Positions 29,377 to 39,168 of a stretch of 64,000 nt of DNA are shown here, in pieces. How positions within the stretch are numbered: position 1 is the first letter of the stretch; every line of letters begins with the position of its first letter. The position numbers were made by a program, and so were the translations under genes. The stretch is from assembly GCA_937998305.1 (NCBI GenBank), contig CALLDL010000018.1:42618-106617 (forward strand), in the 5' to 3' direction. This DNA comes from an uncultured Desulfobacterales bacterium (GTDB lineage Bacteria; Desulfobacterota; Desulfobacteria; Desulfobacterales; UBA11574). The notes under the pieces are model-generated. The model was given only the letters and a program-made list of their open reading frames with translations. It was not told the origin of the DNA and searched no databases.

Positions 29377-29516
29377 ATCTTTCATTAATCCTTTTAAAAA
29401 ACCAAAGTGCACAAACCGGAAAAAAATATCACGAAAGTACGAAAATTCGAAAACACGAAAAAAATGATATATCGTGCTTTCTTTTTTTCGTGCTTTCGTG
29501 ATTCTATTTTATTTGT

Positions 29517-32153
29517 TTGAACGATATGAAACTTTTGAAGAAAACTCCCATGATTAAACAGTATCTGTCCATCAAGGAAAAGTATGAGGATACGATACTC
29601 TTTTACCGGATGGGAGATTTTTATGAAATGTTTTTTGAGGATGCCGAAGTTGCATCCAAGGCCCTTGAAATCACCTTGACTTCCAGGAACAAGAAAGATG
29701 AATTTCCGATTCCCATGTGCGGTGTGCCGTACAAAGCTGCCAAGGGCTATATCGCCCGTCTTATAACTCAGGGTTACAAAGTTGCAATATGTGATCAGGT
29801 TGAAGATCCTGCCCTGGCTAAAGGTTTGGTCAAAAGGGAAGTCGTACGTGTGATCACACCGGGAATGATCCTTGACAATGAACTGCTGGATGAAAAGTCA
29901 GATAATTATGTTCTTGCTCTGGCCCGCAACGATGATACTGCCGGACTCAGCTATTTGGATATTTCAACCGGAGTTTTCCGGGTCACGGAGTCCCATGATA
30001 TGAATTTAATTGTTGACGAGGCACTTCGAATATCGCCCAGCGAAGTTCTTTTGCCGGAATCGTGCAAAAGCGACCGGTTTTTTTCACCGATTCTAAATGC
30101 CATGGCGGACCGATCCATAACCTTTATATCTGACACCGCATTTAAGTTCGGCAGGGGACGTGAAAGACTTGTTGATCAATTCAAAACCCTTTCCCTTGAA
30201 GGTTTTGGTTGCGAACATTTAAAGGCGGGTGTTCGTGCGGCCGGTGCTCTTGTATTTTATATCAGAGAAACTCAAAAACAAAAAATTGAACATTTATCAG
30301 GTATTGAATCATATTACCTTAGTAACTACCTTATTGTTGATGATATAAGCTTCCGCAATCTCGAGATAAATAAAAATATACTCAAAGGATCCAGGCAAGG
30401 AACATTGCTTGGTATTATGGATCGTACGGTTACGGCCATGGGGGGGCGGCTGTTGAAAAGATGGATCAGGTATCCGCTGATGGATGTTCCCGAGATAGAA
30501 TCCAGACAGCACGCCGTTGAAGAGGTAAAGGCCAAGGTACCGATTCGTAGGAATATCCGAGAGAAATTAAAATCGGTGTATGATCTTGAACGTCTCGGAA
30601 GTAAAATTGCCATGGGCCAGTCAAATGCCCGGGATCTTGTTGCGCTGAAACATTCTTTGAACAGCTTGCCGGATATATGGTCTTTGCTTTCAAGCCTTAA
30701 TTCAGAACGCTTTAAATGTGATCAGAATATCGACAGCTTGTGTGAACTGGCGGGCCTGATCGGTAGCGCCATACGTGAAGATGCGCCACCTACAATCAAT
30801 GAAGGCGGTATCATCAAAACCGGCTACAATGCTCAACTCGATGAGCTTATTTCCATGAGCCGGGACGGGAAAAAGTGGCTGGCCAGACTCGAGGCAAAAG
30901 AGAAGGATGCAACGGGAATCAGCACCCTTAAAGTAAAGTATAATAAGGTGTTCGGATACTTTATAGAGATTCCCAAAGCCCGATCGAAAGATGTTCCTTT
31001 GCACTATGTTCGTAAACAGACGCTTGTGAATGCAGAGCGTTATATTACCGATGAACTAAAAAAGTATGAAACAAAAGTACTGGGTGCCCAAGATCAACGG
31101 GCCGTTCTTGAATACGAATTGTTTAATGAGATAAAAGACGAGGTGATTAAGAACAATGTCGCCGTTCAACAGGTGGCACATTTTTTGGCCCGTTTGGATT
31201 GTTTGCTGAACTTGGCTGAAATTGCCGACCAAAATGACTATAACCGGCCGGAGTTTAACACCAATGGCCATATTCTGATTGAGGACGGGCGTCATCCGGT
31301 GGTGGAAAAAATGATTGTCGGAGAACGTTTTGTGCCAAACACCATCCAGATGGATGATACCGAGAATCAAATACTGGTTATAACCGGCCCCAACATGGCC
31401 GGCAAATCGACGGTTCTCAGACAGGTGGCGCTGATGGTACTTATGGCCCAAATGGGCTCTTTTATACCTGCAGCTCGGGCTTCTATGAGTGTTACGGACA
31501 GAATTTTTACACGGGTGGGTGCACTGGACAATCTCTCTCAGGGACAGAGTACATTCATGGTCGAAATGCAGGAGACCGCCAGTATTTTAAATAGCGCAAC
31601 ACAGAAAAGTCTCGTTATAATGGATGAAATCGGCAGAGGGACCAGCACCTTCGATGGACTCAGCATTGCATGGGCTGTGGCGGAATACCTCCATGATTTA
31701 AAGGGGCACGGTGTTAAGACGCTTTTTGCCACCCATTACCATGAATTGACGGAATTGGCAGGTCTAAAACCCCGCTCAAAAAACTATAATATTGCCGTCA
31801 AAGAATGGAATGATGAAATTATTTTTCTAAGGAAGCTGGTAGAAGGGGGTACAAACAGAAGTTATGGAATACAGGTGGCTCGACTTGCGGGTATCCCCGG
31901 TCCGGTTATCCAGCGTGCCAAAAAGATTCTTTATGATATTGAAAATGATGAACACGGGTTGAGGGGAGCATTTGCCCTGCCCGAAGATTTAAATGCCTCG
32001 GAAAAAAAGCATGTGCAGCTTCATCTCTTTTCCAGGCCGGATCGTTTCATCATAGAAAAATTGCAAGAGCTCGACATCTCGAAAATGACGCCGCTGGATG
32101 CTTTAAATTATCTGAATGAATTACAGGAGAAATCTAAAACCATTGTTCTTTAA
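29517..32153 (+). CDS. mutS: DNA mismatch repair protein MutS
   Basis: YRMGDFYEMFFEDA, ITGPNMAGKSTVLRQVAL, MDEIGRGTSTFDGLSIAWAVAEYL, LFATHYHELTEL. Confidence 0.98.
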   Translation: MNDMKLLKKTPMIKQYLSIKEKYEDTILFYRMGDFYEMFFEDAEVASKALEITLTSRNKKDEFPIPMCGVPYKAAKGYIARLITQGYKVAICDQVEDPALAKGLVKREVVRVITPGMILDNELLDEKSDNYVLALARNDDTAGLSYLDISTGVFRVTESHDMNLIVDEALRISPSEVLLPESCKSDRFFSPILNAMADRSITFISDTAFKFGRGRERLVDQFKTLSLEGFGCEHLKAGVRAAGALVFYIRETQKQKIEHLSGIESYYLSNYLIVDDISFRNLEINKNILKGSRQGTLLGIMDRTVTAMGGRLLKRWIRYPLMDVPEIESRQHAVEEVKAKVPIRRNIREKLKSVYDLERLGSKIAMGQSNARDLVALKHSLNSLPDIWSLLSSLNSERFKCDQNIDSLCELAGLIGSAIREDAPPTINEGGIIKTGYNAQLDELISMSRDGKKWLARLEAKEKDATGISTLKVKYNKVFGYFIEIPKARSKDVPLHYVRKQTLVNAERYITDELKKYETKVLGAQDQRAVLEYELFNEIKDEVIKNNVAVQQVAHFLARLDCLLNLAEIADQNDYNRPEFNTNGHILIEDGRHPVVEKMIVGERFVPNTIQMDDTENQILVITGPNMAGKSTVLRQVALMVLMAQMGSFIPAARASMSVTDRIFTRVGALDNLSQGQSTFMVEMQETASILNSATQKSLVIMDEIGRGTSTFDGLSIAWAVAEYLHDLKGHGVKTLFATHYHELTELAGLKPRSKNYNIAVKEWNDEIIFLRKLVEGGTNRSYGIQVARLAGIPGPVIQRAKKILYDIENDEHGLRGAFALPEDLNASEKKHVQLHLFSRPDRFIIEKLQELDISKMTPLDALNYLNELQEKSKTIVL

Positions 32154-33843
32154 TACCCAAAAAACATTTTTTTCATCTATTCTCATCCTATGTATGCTTT
32201 TTATGATGTGGCCACAGGTGTTATCTGCAGCCACGGCAAAGGACAAGTATTATCGGGCCGAAGCCTGCTATAAAAAATTGCGCCATAATCCAAAAAAACA
32301 GAAATATCGAGATAAATGGCTGGGCTGTATTAAAAAATTTGAAGCGGTCTACCGCCACGATCCCAAAGGTCCATGGGCCGCTGCCGGGCTTTATATGTCC
32401 GGGCAGCTTTATCAGGAGCTGTACAAGCGATCATTCAAAACATCTGATAGGCAAACGGCCATTGATATTTATGAACGTATTATGACCGATTTTCCTAAAA
32501 GCAAATACAGACAAAAGGCTAAATATGCCTTAGGTCATATTTCATATAAAAAGACCCCAAAAAGAGCCTCTAAAAAGGAAATGCCTAAAAAAAATGTTGC
32601 CAGGGTTGAAGAGGACAGTATTGAAGCGGAAATTGAGAAATTAACCTCGACGCCGCTTCCAGTAAAAAAGGATTTGAAGGGGTCTTTAGACAAGGACGCT
32701 AAGGTTTTAGGGCTCCGATACTGGTCAAATCCCAGTTACACTCGGGTTGTCATCGATGCAGACAATGAAGTGTCGTATGCCCATAGACTTCTCAAAAAAG
32801 ATGCGTCCATCAAAAAGCCCCAACGTTTGTATGTCGATCTAAACAACAGCAGGCTGAAAAAAGACATCAAAAAAATTGTTCCAATCAACGATGACCTCCT
32901 CATTGACGCGCGAGCTGGCCAGTATGCATCCAATCTGGTTCGGGTGGTTGTGGATATTAAGTCTTTTCAAACATATAAAATATTTTCACTTAAAAATCCG
33001 TTCAGAATCGTTATAGACGTCTGGGGGAAGCAAAAACCGGCACAGCCGGTGGTAAAGGTGGGTAAAAAGAATGCCAAGATTCCAGCCGGCGCCCTGGCAA
33101 AGCAGCTTGCTCTGGGCGTAAGCCGTATTGTCATCGATCCGGGTCACGGCGGACGTGATTATGGCGCGCCGGGATATTTAAGGGGGGTTCATGAAAAAAA
33201 AGTTGTCCTGAAACTAGCCCGGCGGCTTGCAAAAAAAATCCGCAAAGAGTTGGGTTGTGAGGTCATCATGACCCGAAATAGTGATCGAAACCTGACGCTG
33301 GAGGAGCGAACCGCCATCGCAAACACAAAAAATGCAGACCTGTTTATCTCCATACACACCAATGCCGCCCGGGATAGAAGGGCCTATGGCATCGAGACTT
33401 TTTTTCTGAATCTGGCCACGGATAATGATGCCATTTTGGTTGCTGCAAGAGAAAATGCGACTTCAACAAAAAATATCAGCGATCTGGAGACCATCTTGAG
33501 CGATCTTATGCAAAATGCCAAGATCAACGAATCGAGCCGTCTGGCGGTTCATGTCCAGAAATCGATGCATCGTCATTTAAAAAAGCACTACAGCAGAATA
33601 AGGAGCAAAGGTGTAAAACAAGCACCCTTTTATGTTCTTTTAGGGGCCCAGATGCCCGCCATACTCATTGAAACGTCTTTTATCAGCAATCCAAGAGAAT
33701 GTAAAAGATTGAACAATACAGCATATCAGGATCAAATGTCGGAAGCTATCGTTAAAGGAATCAAGGAATATATCAAGGATACGAATCCGACGGCATTGAT
33801 GGAAAAAAACCCCAACCCGGTTTCAAAGAAATACGGAGGTTAA
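32116..33843 (+). CDS. N-acetylmuramoyl-L-alanine amidase with AMIN domain
   Basis: AMIN-like YTRVVIDADNEVSY..; Amidase_3 IVIDPGHGGRDYGAPG, ADLFISIHTNA, ILIETSFISNP. The start may be internal (e.g. TTG 32142). Confidence 0.93.
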   Translation: MNYRRNLKPLFFNTQKTFFSSILILCMLFMMWPQVLSAATAKDKYYRAEACYKKLRHNPKKQKYRDKWLGCIKKFEAVYRHDPKGPWAAAGLYMSGQLYQELYKRSFKTSDRQTAIDIYERIMTDFPKSKYRQKAKYALGHISYKKTPKRASKKEMPKKNVARVEEDSIEAEIEKLTSTPLPVKKDLKGSLDKDAKVLGLRYWSNPSYTRVVIDADNEVSYAHRLLKKDASIKKPQRLYVDLNNSRLKKDIKKIVPINDDLLIDARAGQYASNLVRVVVDIKSFQTYKIFSLKNPFRIVIDVWGKQKPAQPVVKVGKKNAKIPAGALAKQLALGVSRIVIDPGHGGRDYGAPGYLRGVHEKKVVLKLARRLAKKIRKELGCEVIMTRNSDRNLTLEERTAIANTKNADLFISIHTNAARDRRAYGIETFFLNLATDNDAILVAARENATSTKNISDLETILSDLMQNAKINESSRLAVHVQKSMHRHLKKHYSRIRSKGVKQAPFYVLLGAQMPAILIETSFISNPRECKRLNNTAYQDQMSEAIVKGIKEYIKDTNPTALMEKNPNPVSKKYGG

Positions 33844-33846
33844 CTT

Positions 33847-34638
33847 ATGGATTATAAGAACATCATATTTCAAATAGAAGAACAGATAGCAACAATTACG
33901 TTTAACAGACCCGAGGTTTTGAATGCATTAAATGAAGCATCGCTGAAAGAGTTTTCACATGCCATTGATAAAGTTGCCGGGGACGGGGACATCAGAGTTC
34001 TTATCCTGACCGGTGCCGGAGATAAATCTTTTGTTGCCGGGGCGGATATCACGGAGTTTTTAAAGTTTAACGCCCTTAAAGCAAAAATTTTTTCCGAAAT
34101 GGGACACGGTATTGTCAATAAAATGCAAGAGCTGCCGATACCCGTTATAGGGGCGGTTAACGGTTTTGCCCTGGGTGGCGGATGTGAGGTTGTCATTGCG
34201 TGTGACTTTATTTATGCATCTGAAAACGCAATGTTTGGTCTGCCGGAAATTAACCTGGGAATTATTCCCGGATTTGGCGGTACCCAGAGACTGTCGAGAC
34301 TTATCGGAAAAAACAGGGCCAAAGAAATGATATTTACCGGAAAAATGATTCCCGCATCCGAAGCACAAGCCATGGGATTGGTCAATAAGGTATGTGCACA
34401 GGATCAACTCATGGATGAAGTCCTGAATGTCGCCAAGATCATTGTTTCAAAAGGAAAAGTTTCACTGCGCGGAGCAAAACAGGCTATCAACACCGGCATG
34501 GATGTCGATCTCAAGACAGGATGCCGTATTGAAATCGATGCATTTGCCATCTGTCTGGCAAGTCCCGATGCAAAGGAAGGAACACAGGCTTTTCTTGAAA
34601 AACGCGCAGCTGATTTCAAAGGGGGGTTGCATGAATAA
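33847..34638 (+). CDS. Enoyl-CoA hydratase/isomerase family protein
   Basis: ITFNRPEVLNALN, FVAGADITEF, ALGGGCEVVIACDFIYASENAMFGLPEINLGIIPGFGGTQRLSRLIG. Confidence 0.95.
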   Translation: MDYKNIIFQIEEQIATITFNRPEVLNALNEASLKEFSHAIDKVAGDGDIRVLILTGAGDKSFVAGADITEFLKFNALKAKIFSEMGHGIVNKMQELPIPVIGAVNGFALGGGCEVVIACDFIYASENAMFGLPEINLGIIPGFGGTQRLSRLIGKNRAKEMIFTGKMIPASEAQAMGLVNKVCAQDQLMDEVLNVAKIIVSKGKVSLRGAKQAINTGMDVDLKTGCRIEIDAFAICLASPDAKEGTQAFLEKRAADFKGGLHE

Positions 34639-34719
34639 ATCTGTTATCATAACACATCAGGGCCACGTCATTTAAACAAGTAATTGCTTGGAATAAATAA
34701 AGTTACTGGCTTATGAAAA

Positions 34720-34905
34720 TCATGAAAATTCCAAGCACCAAAATACAAATCTCAAATAAATCTCAATAACCAAAATTCAAAATTCAAAACAGTTAGAATG
34801 ACGGCGATACATCCAATAAGTGATCGAAATGTTTTGGTCATTGGAATTTTCAATTTTGATATTGTTTGTAATTTGAGTATTGTGATTTGGGATTTTAGTA
34901 CCGTA
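34720..34905. repeat. AT-rich imperfect palindromic intergenic repeat
   Basis: attccaagcaccaaaatacaaatctcaaataa... and ...ttttggtcattggaattttcaattttgatattgtttgtaatttg...gatttgggattt are mutually complementary word sets. Confidence 0.5.
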
Positions 34906-34982
34906 TCCGGGAAAGCAAATCGCTCTTATCTGAACCAGTTAGAGTTGACTTTGACGTATCCCTGCATAACACATCTTTTTCC

Positions 34983-35011
34983 TTGACATATTGTGATCCA
35001 TCCAATATAGA
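34983..35011 (+). promoter_or_regulatory. sigma70-type promoter of the Phe attenuator
   Basis: TTGACA (34983-34988), 17-nt spacer, TATAGA (35006-35011). Confidence 0.75.
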
Positions 35012-35059
35012 TCTTCAAACAAAGATGACATAATAACTTTAATTTTCAGGAACTAACAG

Positions 35060-35146
35060 ATGAGGTTTCGATTTTTCTACTTTGGTTTTTTTAGTTTTTT
35101 GGATGGCTTCTTTTTTAGGAAGTCTATTCATGGGCCGGCAAGGTAG
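35060..35146 (+). CDS. Phe-rich leader peptide MRFRFFYFGFFSFLDGFFFRKSIHGPAR (attenuator)
   Basis: 28 codons, 10 Phe; located between a strong promoter and an intrinsic terminator; preceded by caggaa. Confidence 0.82.
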   Translation: MRFRFFYFGFFSFLDGFFFRKSIHGPAR

Positions 35147-35168
35147 AAAAGAACCAACTTGTTAAAAG

Positions 35169-35242
35169 CCATGGGTAGACAAAAAAAAGAAACCCATGGT
35201 TTTCTTTTTTAAGGCTGTGGGTTTCAAACCCGCAGCTTTTTT
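35169..35242 (+). terminator. Transcription attenuator: alternative hairpins and intrinsic terminator
   Basis: CCATGGGT (35169-76)/ACCCATGG (35192-99); AAACCCA can alternatively pair with TGGGTTT of the terminator 5' arm; terminator GCTGTGGGTTT-c-AAACCCGCAGC + TTTTTT (35214-35242). Confidence 0.78.
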
Positions 35243-35288
35243 GTTTAAAGAGAGCCGATTAATTTTTTTCAATATTGAGCTATAATAT

Positions 35289-35430
35289 GAGACCTTTGAA
35301 AAATGTTCAAATTTGTTCAAGTCCAAGGCAGGCGAAAATTTTAACCACAGACATACATTAAGTATTTCGAGGATTAAAATTTGAGCCTAATGCCGGAATT
35401 GGGCAAAAGGGGGCGTCTTTCAAAGGTCTC
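35289..35430. repeat. MITE-like element with 13-bp perfect terminal inverted repeats
   Basis: GAGACCTTTGAAA (35289-35301) / TTTCAAAGGTCTC (35418-35430). Confidence 0.75.
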
Positions 35431-35461
35431 CATATAAACTGCTTCTAAAAGGAGTACCGTA

Positions 35462-36763
35462 ATGATTCTCGACATCGGATTCGAAACCATGCCAAGAGAA
35501 GATCTCGAGGCCATCATACTGCGACGGCTCAAGGCAACGATCGATCGTGTTTACGCAAATGTAGCGTTTTATCGTAAAAAATTTGAAGAAAACAATCTGA
35601 CCCCCAATGATATTCAGTCCCTTGAAGATTTAAAACGAATTCCGTTCACGGTAAAAGAGGATTTGAGGGACAATTACCCTTTCGGCATGTTTGCCGTTCC
35701 CATGGACAATGTCGTTCGTATCCATGCCTCATCCGGTACCACAGGAAAACCCACTGTTGTGGGGTATACGGCCAGGGATGTCAATACCTGGGCTGAACTG
35801 ATGGCCAGGTCACTGGCCGCCGGCGGAGCAACACGCGAAGACATCATTCACAATGCTTATGGATACGGACTCTTTACGGGAGGTCTGGGAATCCACTATG
35901 GGGCGGAAAAACTCGGTGCTTCCGTTATTCCGGTTTCAGGAGGTAATACAAAGCGGCAAATTGTCATCATGAAGGATTTTGGTCCAACAATATTGACGGC
36001 GACGCCCTCGTACGCGCTTCACCTCTCGGAAGTCGCCGAAGATATGGGGGTATCTTTTGAGGATTTTAAATTTAAATTTGGAATATTCGGGGCTGAACCC
36101 TGGTCTGAAAATATGCGTGAAGAGATCGAACGAAAGCTAAACCTGGTTGCTGTGGATATTTACGGCTTAAGTGAGGTGATTGGACCCGGAGTTGCCATTG
36201 AGTGTCATGAAGGGAAACAAGGCCTTCACATATTTGAAGATCATTTTATTCCTGAAATCATTAACCCTGCAACAGGAGAAGTTCTCCCTTACGGTGAAAC
36301 CGGTGAACTTGTTTTTACGACCATCACCAAGGAAGCATTTCCAGTTATCCGTTACAGGACGCGTGACATTACGTCGCTGAATCCCGAGCCGTGTATATGC
36401 GGACGGACCCATATCCGCATGAACAAGGTCAGCGGGCGTACAGACGACATGTTGATCATCAGGGGCGTTAATGTGTTTCCGTCACAGATCGAAAGTGTTC
36501 TGATGGAAATGGAAGAAGTTGAACCGCATTATCAGCTTATTGTTGACAGAGAAGATAAGCTGGATACGCTGACCGTTTTGCTTGAAGTCGGTGAACGTCT
36601 CTTTTCTGATGAAGTAAGACACCTTCAGGAACGGGAAAGAAAAATAGCAAAGAACATAAAAGATTATCTTGGTGTTTCAGCAAAAGTAAAACTGGTAGAG
36701 CCAAAGGCAATCGCTCGAAGCGAGGGGAAAGCTGTGCGAGTGATTGACAATCGTGAGATATAA
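35462..36763 (+). CDS. paaK: Phenylacetate-CoA ligase
   Basis: [89 protein letters not shown]. Confidence 0.94.
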   Translation: MILDIGFETMPREDLEAIILRRLKATIDRVYANVAFYRKKFEENNLTPNDIQSLEDLKRIPFTVKEDLRDNYPFGMFAVPMDNVVRIHASSGTTGKPTVVGYTARDVNTWAELMARSLAAGGATREDIIHNAYGYGLFTGGLGIHYGAEKLGASVIPVSGGNTKRQIVIMKDFGPTILTATPSYALHLSEVAEDMGVSFEDFKFKFGIFGAEPWSENMREEIERKLNLVAVDIYGLSEVIGPGVAIECHEGKQGLHIFEDHFIPEIINPATGEVLPYGETGELVFTTITKEAFPVIRYRTRDITSLNPEPCICGRTHIRMNKVSGRTDDMLIIRGVNVFPSQIESVLMEMEEVEPHYQLIVDREDKLDTLTVLLEVGERLFSDEVRHLQERERKIAKNIKDYLGVSAKVKLVEPKAIARSEGKAVRVIDNREI

Positions 36764-36767
36764 ATGT

Positions 36768-36815
36768 CAGTGAACAGTGATCAGTGAACAGTGATCAGTG
36801 ACCAGTGACGAGTGA
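36768..36815. repeat. Short tandem repeat (14-bp unit CAGTGAACAGTGAT, degenerating)
   Basis: CAGTGAACAGTGAT x2 (36768-36795) then CAGTGACCAGTGAC and GAGTGAT. Confidence 0.85.
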
Positions 36816-36845
36816 TAAGTGGCCAATGACCAAAGGAGGATAAAT

Positions 36846-37277
36846 ATGCAGGCGGAACAGATTTCAGTCTTTTTGGAAAACAAGGCTGGACGTTTGGCTG
36901 AAGTGACAGGGATTCTTTCCGAAGCAAACGTGAACATCAGGGCGCTTGCCGTGGCGGACACATCCGATTTCGGTGTACTTCGTCTCATTGTAGACGATAA
37001 TATAAAAGCGGTTAAGGCGCTTAAAACCCGTGGATTTACCGTGGGAAGAACCGATGTTGTGGCAGTAGAAGTGGAAGACAGGCCCGGAGGTCTTCATCGA
37101 TTACTGGATATGTTTAACAAAGCCGAAATAAACGTGGAATACATGTATGCCTTTGTTCGGCACAGCGGTGAGAATGCCGTCATGATATTTCGATTCGACA
37201 ATATCGATGAGGCCGTTAGGGTACTTGAAGAAAACAAGGTAAAAGTCATCAACGGCAGTAAGGTTTATACCCTGTAA
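36846..37277 (+). CDS. Tandem ACT-domain protein
   Basis: [47 protein letters not shown] and [31 protein letters not shown] 36846 with AAAGGAGG SD. Confidence 0.92.
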   Translation: MQAEQISVFLENKAGRLAEVTGILSEANVNIRALAVADTSDFGVLRLIVDDNIKAVKALKTRGFTVGRTDVVAVEVEDRPGGLHRLLDMFNKAEINVEYMYAFVRHSGENAVMIFRFDNIDEAVRVLEENKVKVINGSKVYTL

Positions 37278-37723
37278 TACCTAACCCGGCCAAGCCGGAA
37301 AAGTTACAAGTGATCTAAAGTTAAAGAGTCGCTACGCTCCGGTGTTTATATTGAATTGACGGAATTCCACAACTTTAGTCACTTCACACTTGGTAAGTTT
37401 AGATATTTTTTGCCATAAAATGCACAAAAAATATAACCAATGTACTAAAATGAGGTAATACTGCTTAAATTTTATAAAGCGGCTGATACAGGAGAATCTC
37501 CGTTCCTAGCTAAGGGTTCACGAAAGTAAGTTTGTGAAATTAATTTTGAGCGAACCCTGAGGTTTCAGATGAGATCCATTTGAAACCAAATATGGTTATT
37601 CCAGTATTCCAATACCCCAACTGGATAACATTATCGGGTGGACGATAAAGTCAGTTCGATTGTAAACGAAGTGCGGTTTCCAAAACAGTGGTAGTGCTAA
37701 ACATTTGAAAAAAGGAGGCGTAG

Positions 37724-38896
37724 ATGACACTCAAGAGAATTGCTATTTTCACAACAATCTGTCTATTCTGTCTGGGGCTGATGGTTAGTCCGGCAATGGC
37801 TTTCAAGGGGACCTATAAAGTGGGCGCTGTATTCTCCGCAACCGGTCGAACCTCTTTTTTGGGGGATCCTGAAAAGAAAACCGCCGAGATGATCGCAGAG
37901 CAGATCAACAAAGCCGGCGGTATTAACGGTCACAAACTGGAACTGATTGTATATGATACCGAAGGTGATGCAACAAAGGCTAACCTGGCAGTAAAAAAAC
38001 TGATGACCCAGGATAAAGTCAGCGCGGTGATCGGTCCTTCTTTGAGCGGGACATCTCTTGCGGTTTTACCTTTGGCTGAAAAATACAAAACGCCGCTGAT
38101 TTCCTGTGCAGCAAGCTATAAAATCGTTCATAATGACAAGACCGGCAAACCGTATAAATGGGTCTTTAAAACGCCTCAAACCGATACCATGGCTGTAGAG
38201 GCGATTTATGCACGGCTGCAAAAAAAGGGCATCAATAAGATTGCCATCGTCAGTGTGACTTCAGGATTTGGCGCCAGCGGCCGTGGTGAACTCATCCGGC
38301 TTGCTCCCAAATATAAAATGAATATTGTTGCCGATGAAAAATACGGTCCTAAAGACACGGATATGACCGCCCAGATGACCAAAATCAAGGGCAAAGCACC
38401 ACAGGCCATCATCAACTGGTCTGTGGGTCCGACCCAGGTGACCGTGCTTCGCAACAATAGAGATTTGGGAATGACCAGCATTCCGTTTTATCAGAGTCAT
38501 GGCTTTGGCAGTAGAAAGAATATCAAGCTGGCGGCAGGGGCGGCAGAAGGCGTTTTTTGCCCTCTGGGCTCATGTAACATCGCCGGGCTACTTCCGGCAA
38601 ATGATCCGCAAAAAGGTGTGACCACCAAGTATATGAAAGACTATATGGCCAAATATAACGAACCGCTGTCTTCATTTGGCGGGCATGCATGGGATGCGCT
38701 GCACATGGTAGTAAAAGCGCTTTCGAAAGTCGGCAACGACAAGGCAAAAATTCGGGACTATCTCGAAAACCATATCAAAGGCTTTGTGGGTCAGCATGGT
38801 ATTTTCAACTACTCTGCCGACGACCATAACGGTTTGACAAAAGATGCCTTTAATATGGTTGTTGTTAAAGATGGAGACTGGGCATTAGCGGACTGA
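37724..38896 (+). CDS. livK: Branched-chain/aromatic amino-acid type ABC substrate-binding protein
   Basis: Signal peptide; YKVGAVFSATGRTSFLGDPEKKTAEMIAEQINKAGGINGHKLELIVYDTEGDATKANLAVKKL. Confidence 0.9.
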   Translation: MTLKRIAIFTTICLFCLGLMVSPAMAFKGTYKVGAVFSATGRTSFLGDPEKKTAEMIAEQINKAGGINGHKLELIVYDTEGDATKANLAVKKLMTQDKVSAVIGPSLSGTSLAVLPLAEKYKTPLISCAASYKIVHNDKTGKPYKWVFKTPQTDTMAVEAIYARLQKKGINKIAIVSVTSGFGASGRGELIRLAPKYKMNIVADEKYGPKDTDMTAQMTKIKGKAPQAIINWSVGPTQVTVLRNNRDLGMTSIPFYQSHGFGSRKNIKLAAGAAEGVFCPLGSCNIAGLLPANDPQKGVTTKYMKDYMAKYNEPLSSFGGHAWDALHMVVKALSKVGNDKAKIRDYLENHIKGFVGQHGIFNYSADDHNGLTKDAFNMVVVKDGDWALAD

Positions 38897-38970
38897 TTTT
38901 TCCCCTTATTGATCGTAAACAAAAACTTTCGATCATTTAGGGTTTTAAATTCTTTCCAACATTTTTTAGT

Positions 38971-39005
38971 GAGGGTGGTGTTCCATTTTACCACCCTCGC
39001 TTTTT
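38971..39005 (+). terminator. Intrinsic terminator between livK and livH
   Basis: GAGGGTGGT - GTTCCATTTT - ACCACCCTC then GCTTTTT. Confidence 0.85.
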
Positions 39006-39014
39006 AAATTTGAA

Positions 39015-39168
39015 TTCCCAACTACTTGTTGGAGTGTAGCGGAAATCCCGTCTCTCGGGGCTAGGGGATATGATTTTTAGCCCGCCGGAGGCGGGTAAAC
39101 CTTTCACCAATAAGATCCCACAGGTTCACCTGCGGGAGTTTCATAAAATCGTAACACGATTTTATTCT
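39015..39168. repeat. Intergenic repeat related to 20395-20550
   Basis: Shared words plus ATAAAATCGT-AAC-ACGATTTTAT hairpin. Confidence 0.65.

Noticed and set aside
29400-29516. Dyad CACGAAAGTACGAAAA...TTCGTGCTTTCGTG before mutS
   Set aside because: Looks like an ordinary AT-rich intergenic palindrome; no promoter/terminator logic or second copy found here.
34798-34986. 62-aa ORF
   Set aside because: Lies in a low-complexity AT-rich palindromic intergenic repeat and runs into the attenuator promoter; no SD.
37500-37720. Possible riboswitch upstream of livK (AGGGTTC...CGAACCCT dyad)
   Set aside because: Does not match any riboswitch consensus I recognise; single weak stem only.
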